A stretch of DNA of 64,000 nt from Sphingomonas sp. Leaf22 (GTDB taxonomy: Bacteria; Pseudomonadota; Alphaproteobacteria; Sphingomonadales; Sphingomonadaceae). A program made the position numbers and the translations under genes. The notes below the pieces were generated by a model. The model did not search any database. It was given only the letters and a program-made list of their open reading frames with translations, and had not been told where the DNA came from. This document shows, in pieces, positions 58,703-64,000 of this stretch; position 1 is the first letter of the stretch; every line of letters begins with the position of its first letter. The stretch is from contig NZ_LMKP01000002.1 in assembly GCF_001421715.1 (NCBI RefSeq), positions 1-64,000 of the forward strand, given 5' to 3'.

Positions 58703-59059
58703 ATGTCGCGACCCTCGCCCCTTCGTCAGATGCTGAAACGTGCCGGATGGCCGGCGCTGGTCATCCTCGTCATCGGATTCTTCGCCTATCACGCGGTGCT
58801 GGGGCCGAACGGCGTGCTGGCGTATCGCGAGTATCAGCGCAACCTGGCGGTGCGGAAGGCGCAATATGCGTGTCTGGAAAAGGTGCGCGCCGAGCTGCGC
58901 AACCGGGTCGAGCTGCTCGATCCGCGCCATGCCGACCCGGACATGGTCGACGAACTGGTCCGGCGGAAGCTGAACGTCGCCCACCCGGACGAATTCATCG
59001 TGCCGATCACCGGCGAGGCGGCGGCGCGAAGCCGCTGCGGGATCCGCATCGACGACTGA
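58703..59059 (+). CDS. ftsB: septum formation initiator family protein (FtsB/DivIC-like)
   Basis: A 118-residue single-pass division protein. A basic N-terminus is followed by one membrane helix (about 16-33, WPALVILVIGFFAYHAVLG) and a coiled coil (YREYQRNLAVRKAQYACLEKVRAELRN). The globular part ends with the family motif DPDMVDELVRRKLNVAHPDEFIV. It links FtsQ and FtsL to activate septal wall synthesis. It sits 98 bases before pdhA, the arrangement eno-ftsB-pdhA being familiar in alphaproteobacteria; here extra genes lie between eno and ftsB. Confidence 0.9.
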   Translation: MSRPSPLRQMLKRAGWPALVILVIGFFAYHAVLGPNGVLAYREYQRNLAVRKAQYACLEKVRAELRNRVELLDPRHADPDMVDELVRRKLNVAHPDEFIVPITGEAAARSRCGIRIDD

Positions 59060-59157
59060 ATCCGGACCGGAACGGGCAGGTTCGGTTGCACGAGGGCATA
59101 ATTCGCGCCATAGGCGGCGCTTCCTTCCCATCCTTTCAGGAACGAGGCATCCGAACC

Positions 59158-60207
59158 GTGGCAAAAGCACCGGCGCCAGGCCGCACCAGCGAACCCGTCA
59201 TTCCCAATCGCGAACGGCCGGGTGAGCCAACGCGGTACGAGGCGTCGAAAGAGGAGCTGCTCTCCTTCTACAAGGAGATGCTGCTGATCCGTCGTTTCGA
59301 GGAGAAAGCGGGGCAATTGTACGGCCTCGGCCTGATCGGTGGTTTCTGCCACCTGTATATCGGGCAGGAAGCCGTCGCCGTGGGGCTGCAGTCGGCGCTC
59401 GAGTCCGGCAAGGACTCGGTGATCACCGGCTATCGCGACCATGGCCACATGCTCGCCTATGGCATCGATCCGAAGGTGATCATGGCCGAACTGACCGGGC
59501 GCGAGGCCGGCATCAGCCGCGGCAAGGGCGGGTCGATGCACATGTTCTCGACCGAGCACAAGTTCTATGGCGGCCACGGCATCGTGGGTGCGCAGGTGTC
59601 GCTGGGCGCGGGCCTCGCGTTCGGTCACAAGTACAGCAACGACGGCGGCGTCTGCATGACGTATTTCGGCGATGGTGCGTCGAATCAGGGTCAGGTGTAC
59701 GAATCGTTCAACATGGCCGAGCTGTGGAAGCTCCCGATCATCTTCGTGATCGAGAACAACCAGTATGCGATGGGCACCAGCGTCAACCGCTCGTCGGCCG
59801 AGGACCAGCTCTATCGCCGCGGCGAAAGCTTCCGCATTCCGGGCATCCAGGTCGACGGCATGGACGTACTGGCGTGCCGTGGTGCCGCCGAAACCGCGCT
59901 CGAATGGGTGCGTGCGGGCAAGGGGCCGATCATCCTCGAGATGAAGACCTATCGCTATCGCGGCCATTCGATGTCCGACCCGGCCAAGTATCGCAGCCGC
60001 GACGAAGTGCAGGCGATGCGCGACAATTCGGACCCGATCGAGGGGCTGAAGCGCGAGCTGACCGCCGCCGGCGTGCAGGAGGACGAGCTGAAGGCGATCG
60101 AGGCTGAAATCCGCAAGGTGGTGAACGCGGCTGCCGATTTCGCCGAAAGCGCGCCCGAACCGGACGCCAAGGAACTGTACACCGACGTTCTGGTGGAGAC
60201 CTACTGA
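59158..60207 (+). CDS. pdhA: pyruvate dehydrogenase E1 component, alpha subunit
   Basis: Thiamine-diphosphate E1 alpha of the complex that turns pyruvate into acetyl-CoA. 349 residues from the GTG at 59158 ([13 protein letters not shown]). Motifs: [56 protein letters not shown], the ThDP site [17 protein letters not shown] with NNQYAMGT, and the regulatory-type loop [16 protein letters not shown]. Any start further upstream would be shadow of ftsB. pdhB follows after one base. Confidence 0.97.
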   Translation: MAKAPAPGRTSEPVIPNRERPGEPTRYEASKEELLSFYKEMLLIRRFEEKAGQLYGLGLIGGFCHLYIGQEAVAVGLQSALESGKDSVITGYRDHGHMLAYGIDPKVIMAELTGREAGISRGKGGSMHMFSTEHKFYGGHGIVGAQVSLGAGLAFGHKYSNDGGVCMTYFGDGASNQGQVYESFNMAELWKLPIIFVIENNQYAMGTSVNRSSAEDQLYRRGESFRIPGIQVDGMDVLACRGAAETALEWVRAGKGPIILEMKTYRYRGHSMSDPAKYRSRDEVQAMRDNSDPIEGLKRELTAAGVQEDELKAIEAEIRKVVNAAADFAESAPEPDAKELYTDVLVETY

Positions 60208-60208
60208 G

Positions 60209-61648
60209 ATGCCGATCGAACTGAAGATGCCGGCGCTGTCGCCCACGATGGAAGAAGGCACGCTGGCCAAGTGGCTCGTCAAGGAGGGCGACACGGTCAA
60301 GTCGGGCGACATCATGGCCGAGATCGAGACGGACAAGGCGACGATGGAATTCGAAGCGGTCGACGAAGGTACGATCGCGCAGATCCTGATCGCCGAGGGC
60401 ACCGATAACGTGAAGGTCGGCGCGGTCATCGCGATCCTCGCCGGCGAGGGCGAGGATGTCGACGCCGCCAAGTCGGCCCAGCCGACCGAGGCGCGTGCCG
60501 GCGAAGCCGCCGCTGCCACGCCCAAGGCCGACGAGAAGAACGACGACAAGGCACCGCCAGCGCCCGAGGGCACGACGCAGCAGCATGCCGAGACCGGCGC
60601 GCGCCAGCTGTTCGACGCCGCCGATCAGGAAGGCGACACCAGCCCGGAAATTCCGGAAGGGACCGAAATGGTCAAGACCACGGTCCGCGACGCACTGCGC
60701 GACGCGATGGCCGAGGAAATGCGGGCCGACGACCGCGTGTTCGTGATGGGCGAGGAAGTCGCCGAATATCAGGGCGCGTACAAGGTCACGCAGGGCCTGC
60801 TCGCCGAATTCGGCGATCGTCGCGTCATCGACACGCCGATCACCGAGTACGGCTTTGCCGGCATCGGTACCGGTGCGGCGATGGGCGGGCTGCGTCCGGT
60901 CATCGAATTCATGACGTTCAACTTCGCCATGCAGGCGATCGACCACATCATCAATTCGGCGGCCAAGACCAATTACATGTCGGGCGGCCAGATGCGGTGC
61001 CCGATCGTGTTCCGCGGTCCCAACGGTGCGGCGAGCCGCGTGGGAGCCCAGCACTCGCAGAACTATGGCCCGTGGTACGCTTCGGTCCCCGGCCTGATCG
61101 TGATCGCGCCCTATGATGCGGCCGATGCGAAGGGCCTGTTGAAGGCGGCGATCCGCTCGACCGACCCGGTCGTCTTCCTCGAAAACGAACTGATGTACGG
61201 CCGCTCGTTCGACGTGCCGAAGCTCGACGATTTCGTCCTGCCGATCGGCAAGGCGCGGATCATGAAGCCGGGCAAGGACGTCACCATCGTCAGCTATTCG
61301 ATCGGCGTCGGCCTTGCGCTCGAAGCCGCCGAGAAGCTGGCGGGCGAGGGCATCGACGCCGAAGTGATCGACATGCGCACGCTGCGCCCGCTCGACACCA
61401 AGACGGTGCTGAAGTCGCTGAAGAAGACCAACCGGCTGGTCGTGGTCGAGGAAGGTTGGCCGACCTGCTCGATCGCGTCGGAAATCGCCGCGGTGGTCAT
61501 GGAGCAGGGCTTCGACGATCTCGACGCCCCGGTGCTGCGCGTCACCAACGAAGACGTGCCGCTGCCCTATGCCGCCAATCTCGAAAAGCTGGCGCTCATC
61601 ACCAGCGACAAGGTCGTCGCGGCGGTGAAGAAGGTCACGTACAAGTAA
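60209..61648 (+). CDS. pdhB: pyruvate dehydrogenase E1 component, beta subunit with N-terminal lipoyl domain
   Basis: 479 residues. The first 80 residues are a biotinyl/lipoyl domain with lysine 43 in [15 protein letters not shown], followed by an Ala/Glu/Pro linker (to about 150). Then comes the E1 beta core: VREALRDAM-type [57 protein letters not shown] and RIGAQHSQ-type [14 protein letters not shown] lipoyl domain on E1 beta is characteristic of alphaproteobacteria. No pdhC or lpd follows within the window; the next genes are on the opposite strand. Confidence 0.97.
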   Translation: MPIELKMPALSPTMEEGTLAKWLVKEGDTVKSGDIMAEIETDKATMEFEAVDEGTIAQILIAEGTDNVKVGAVIAILAGEGEDVDAAKSAQPTEARAGEAAAATPKADEKNDDKAPPAPEGTTQQHAETGARQLFDAADQEGDTSPEIPEGTEMVKTTVRDALRDAMAEEMRADDRVFVMGEEVAEYQGAYKVTQGLLAEFGDRRVIDTPITEYGFAGIGTGAAMGGLRPVIEFMTFNFAMQAIDHIINSAAKTNYMSGGQMRCPIVFRGPNGAASRVGAQHSQNYGPWYASVPGLIVIAPYDAADAKGLLKAAIRSTDPVVFLENELMYGRSFDVPKLDDFVLPIGKARIMKPGKDVTIVSYSIGVGLALEAAEKLAGEGIDAEVIDMRTLRPLDTKTVLKSLKKTNRLVVVEEGWPTCSIASEIAAVVMEQGFDDLDAPVLRVTNEDVPLPYAANLEKLALITSDKVVAAVKKVTYK

Positions 61649-61655
61649 GCCACGG

Positions 61656-61683
61656 CGCCGCTGCGGTATCCTCCGCAGCGGCG
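61656..61683 (+). terminator. stem-loop terminator after pdhB
   Basis: A perfect 11-pair stem CGCCGCTGCGG / CCGCAGCGGCG with a six-base loop, eight bases after the pdhB stop. No T-run follows. It separates pdhB from the convergent pilus genes. Confidence 0.65.
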
Positions 61684-61798
61684 ACTGGTCGCCGCGTCGG
61701 TTCGGGAATGTGCCGGACCCGCGACGTGCCGATCACGCTACCGGTTTCCGGAACGGACGGCCTTCAAATCCGCCTTCGCGTGAATTTCGGATGGACCC

Positions 61799-62476
61799 TC
61801 AGACGGTGTAGCGGTCGCAGGTCATGCGTTGCTTCACCTGCGGCACCGGATCGCGCACGCCCTCCTCCAGCAAGCGATTGTCGCGCACGATGAAGGCGGC
61901 GGTCTGCTGCAATTTCGGGTTGCCGAGGAAAAAGGTCGGTAGCAGCGGCTGATAGTCGAAATTGATCTCGACGAAGATCACTGCCGCGCGATCGGGTGCC
62001 TGCACCGGCTTGGCCGGGTCGCCCATTCCCCGAAACGTGCTGCCCGATGTTCCGCCATCGCCTTCGCGGCCGAAACTCGAATCATAGCCCGGACCACGTT
62101 TCAGCCCGACGCAGCGCTGCCAGTGGATCCACTGCGCGCCGTCCTTCGTCTCGAGGCTGGAAATCGTCACCCGGCCGTTGGTGGTGACGCCCAGTGCTTC
62201 GGTTTGCCGGCGCAGCCCGCCGATCACCTCGTTCACGTCAGCCTCGCGCAGCTGTTGCGTCGCAGCGTTGGTGTCGACGCCGACGCGCGAGATATTGTCG
62301 GCGAGCGTCTGCGTCGCCTGACTCAGCCGAAGCTGCTGGACGCCGAAATTGCACAATTCGACCGCGCACAGCCCGATGGTAAGGACGACGGGCAATGCCA
62401 GCGCGAATTCCAGCAGGGCGACGCCGCGCCGGGCATGGTGCAGATCGTGCAGTCGGCGGGCCGCGATCATCAGCAT
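61799..62476 (-). CDS. TadE/F-like pilus assembly protein
   Basis: A 225-residue protein with a TadE-like N-terminus: a short basic stretch, then ARRGVALLEFALALPVVLTIG, one membrane helix whose LEFALALP matches the (A/I)(E)FA(L)xxP pseudopilin signal of the Tad system. The rest is a periplasmic domain with a C-terminal PVPQVKQRMTCDRYTV. It is the third gene of a TadG-TadE-TadE/F unit; it overlaps the gene upstream by seven bases. Tad loci build Flp pili for adhesion, but the motor and pilin genes lie outside this window if present. Confidence 0.78.
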   Translation of the reverse strand: MLMIAARRLHDLHHARRGVALLEFALALPVVLTIGLCAVELCNFGVQQLRLSQATQTLADNISRVGVDTNAATQQLREADVNEVIGGLRRQTEALGVTTNGRVTISSLETKDGAQWIHWQRCVGLKRGPGYDSSFGREGDGGTSGSTFRGMGDPAKPVQAPDRAAVIFVEINFDYQPLLPTFFLGNPKLQQTAAFIVRDNRLLEEGVRDPVPQVKQRMTCDRYTV

Positions 62477-63051
62477 ATCCGCTCCGGCGTGGCTGCGCTC
62501 TGCGTGTCATAGGGCTGGTTCTTGAGTGCGCTGGACGCCGAGATTTTCTGATCGGAGGACCAGCCCATCAGCCCGGTCAGCGGAAACAGGCGGGGATAGG
62601 TGATCTCTACGGTATAGACGGTGATGTCGTTCGCACCGCCCTGACCGGTGGTACCCGGATCGGAATCCCACAGGCCATTGCCGTTGGTGTCGGTGAAGCA
62701 TTCTCCGGGATCACGGCGATTGTTGCTGTTGACGTCGTCGAACGGTTCGGCTTCGACGCCGTCATAGTTGCGATAATGCAGTCGCTTGCTGATCCAGGTC
62801 AGGTTCGGCGCGACCGGTCGCACCTGCTGGATAACCGCCTCGTCGATCGCCGCGGCGGCGGACGTGGTCGCGTTACCCTCCAGCGTGCCCTTGCGCGCGG
62901 CGGCCTGTAGCGCGCCCGTCAGGATTGCCTGGGCGTACGACCGGTAGCACAGGTCGAACAGGCCCATCAGCAACAGCAGCAGGACGGGTGCGAGCAACGC
63001 GAATTCGATCAGGGTCGCGCCGCGCCGATCGCGCGCGATCCGCACGATCAT
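62470..63051 (-). CDS. TadE family pilus assembly protein
   Basis: A 193-residue minor pseudopilin: DRRGATLIEFALLAPVLLLLLMGLFDLCYRSY is the TadE signature (GATLIEFALLAPV with the conserved glutamate). The periplasmic part contains an acidic calcium-like stretch (FDDVNSNNRRDPGECF, DTNGNGLWDSDPG). The ATG at 63051 overlaps the stop of the TadG-like gene by four bases, and its 3' end overlaps the next gene. Confidence 0.85.
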   Translation of the reverse strand: MIVRIARDRRGATLIEFALLAPVLLLLLMGLFDLCYRSYAQAILTGALQAAARKGTLEGNATTSAAAAIDEAVIQQVRPVAPNLTWISKRLHYRNYDGVEAEPFDDVNSNNRRDPGECFTDTNGNGLWDSDPGTTGQGGANDITVYTVEITYPRLFPLTGLMGWSSDQKISASSALKNQPYDTQSAATPERIC

Positions 63052-64000
63052 TTCGACACCCGCAGCTTGGCGATCTGTGCGGCGATGTTGGTGAACGCGG
63101 CGTTCAACTGGGCGGTGTTGCTCGCCTCGAACGAACGCCCCTCCGTCGTGCAGTTGCTGAGCAGCGGGGGCATCGTCGTGCCGAACGCGATGACCCAGAC
63201 GGTAATGTCCTTGCGCCGCGCGACCTGGCACAACGCCAGCAGGCGATTGGCGACGATGGTGTCCTGTTCGTTATTCTGCGCGTCGTTGGACGTGAAGCCG
63301 GTCGTGCGACGACGATCCAGCCCCGACAGGCCATAGGCCTCGTACACCGTGTTATCGGTATCGGTTTCGCCGTCGGTCATGAAGATCAGGTGCTGCGCAT
63401 TCTTCGCGCCGTTCAATCCGGTGTTGACGACGTCCCCGAAGATGCCGTCGCGCGACATCAGGCGCAGGCCCCACAGAAAGCCGATATCATGGTGGGTCTT
63501 GCCCCCGACGATCAGGCTATTGACGTAGCTTTGCAGGTCGGCGCGCGTGAATGCCTGCAACAGCTTTGCCGGCGAAGGGCAAGGAGCGTTCTGGCCGCTA
63601 TTCACGTCCTTAAGGTTCGTGAAGTCGAGGTTCGAGCGCACTGGGGGGAGGGACCATTTGGTGAAGCTTTCCCGAGCGAACACCGCGGCCGGCAGCCATG
63701 GTTTCCAACGGGTGTCGTCGTTGGAAGGGTCGGGGACCATGTCGATGTTCAGGTCGTACGCGTCGGATGGAATGGTATCGTAGGTCGACTGCCGGACGGT
63801 CTTGCGCTCCTCGATGCATCCATTCTGCTGATTCCAGGTGATCGTTCGCGACTTGCCCTGTGCGGCGATGTTCATGGAAATCGATCCGCCACTGACGCGG
63901 GCCCCCGTGCCCTTCAATCCCGAAACGGGTACGTTGACCGGCTCATACGACCACCAATGAGTAGTCGTCGGGGTACCGGCAACGGGCTTGCCTTTATTCT
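63048..64000 (-). CDS. TadG-like protein with VWA domain (partial, runs off the window)
   Basis: The C-terminal 317 residues of a Tad-associated protein; the frame is open to the window edge, so the N-terminal TadG/TadE-like membrane segment is not visible. The visible part carries a VWA-like core: HLIFMTDGETDTDNTVYEAYG, then VANRLLALCQVARRKDITVWVIAFGT, and a final AFTNIAAQIAKLRVSK. This is typical of the von Willebrand domain fused to TadG in alphaproteobacteria. The downstream TadE gene overlaps it by four bases. Confidence 0.85.
   Translation of the reverse strand, partial: NKGKPVAGTPTTTHWWSYEPVNVPVSGLKGTGARVSGGSISMNIAAQGKSRTITWNQQNGCIEERKTVRQSTYDTIPSDAYDLNIDMVPDPSNDDTRWKPWLPAAVFARESFTKWSLPPVRSNLDFTNLKDVNSGQNAPCPSPAKLLQAFTRADLQSYVNSLIVGGKTHHDIGFLWGLRLMSRDGIFGDVVNTGLNGAKNAQHLIFMTDGETDTDNTVYEAYGLSGLDRRRTTGFTSNDAQNNEQDTIVANRLLALCQVARRKDITVWVIAFGTTMPPLLSNCTTEGRSFEASNTAQLNAAFTNIAAQIAKLRVSK

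Overview
This window is high-GC, densely coded DNA from an alphaproteobacterium, most likely a sphingomonad (Sphingomonas or a close relative). Supporting signs are a PdhB with an N-terminal lipoyl domain, alphaproteobacterial small families (DUF2842, DUF1467, DUF4170), a TipN-like polar protein, the order zapA / 6S-like RNA / 5-formyl-THF cyclo-ligase, the carA-carB-greA neighbourhood, and short palindromic intergenic repeats. Assignments rest on motif and family recognition by eye; no database search was run.

Layout. 0.1-1.4 kb: an OprB-type porin with an in-frame stop and a frameshift, then tRNA-Asp. 1.6-3.0 kb (minus): DUF2842, 5-formyl-THF cyclo-ligase, a candidate 6S RNA, zapA and a small coiled-coil gene. 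3.1-10.7 kb (plus): a central-carbon cluster tkt-gap-MOSC-pgk-class I aldolase, then thiE. A palindromic repeat and a ribbon-helix-helix/MazF-type toxin-antitoxin pair sit between pgk and the aldolase. 10.8-14.0 kb: an L,D-transpeptidase, an M23 peptidase, efp and suhB.

14.2-29.4 kb: a complete 14-subunit complex I operon, nuoA to nuoN, with two extra small genes (NTF2-like after nuoD, a membrane peptide after nuoE) and a Fur-box-like palindrome upstream. birA, coaX, RNase J and a DUF1467 gene follow. 33-41.7 kb is the most accessory-looking part: a wrecked AAA ATPase gene, a TipN-like coiled-coil protein divergent from an HPt-like protein without its histidine, a repeat-rich 475-bp gap, a VWA protein, a 190-bp MITE-like element that supplies a neighbour's stop codon, a glycosyltransferase, a CHAP protein and a MoxR ATPase.

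41.9-46.4 kb (minus): rpoD, dnaG and a YqeY-like gene. 46.5-52.7 kb (plus): carA, a small membrane protein, carB, greA and a rhomboid protease. 52.9-54.9 kb (minus): DUF4170 and a four-gene envelope/stress cluster resembling yqjD-yqjE-yqjK, ended by a textbook terminator. 55-57.3 kb: eno and a ChaN-like secreted protein, each followed by a near-identical terminator. 57.4-58.6 kb (minus): an HNH nuclease, an unrecognised gene and a CsaA-like protein. 58.7-61.6 kb (plus): FtsB-like, pdhA and pdhB. 61.8-64 kb (minus): three Tad pilus-associated genes, the last running off the window.

Most of the window is housekeeping: glycolysis feeds pyruvate dehydrogenase, whose NADH feeds complex I. No complete new multi-gene system can be proved from sequence alone. 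The best leads are the MITE-like element, the degenerate HPt/TipN-like pair, the duplicated eno terminator around the ChaN-like gene, the toxin-antitoxin operator, and the repeat inserted in the ATPase pseudogene.
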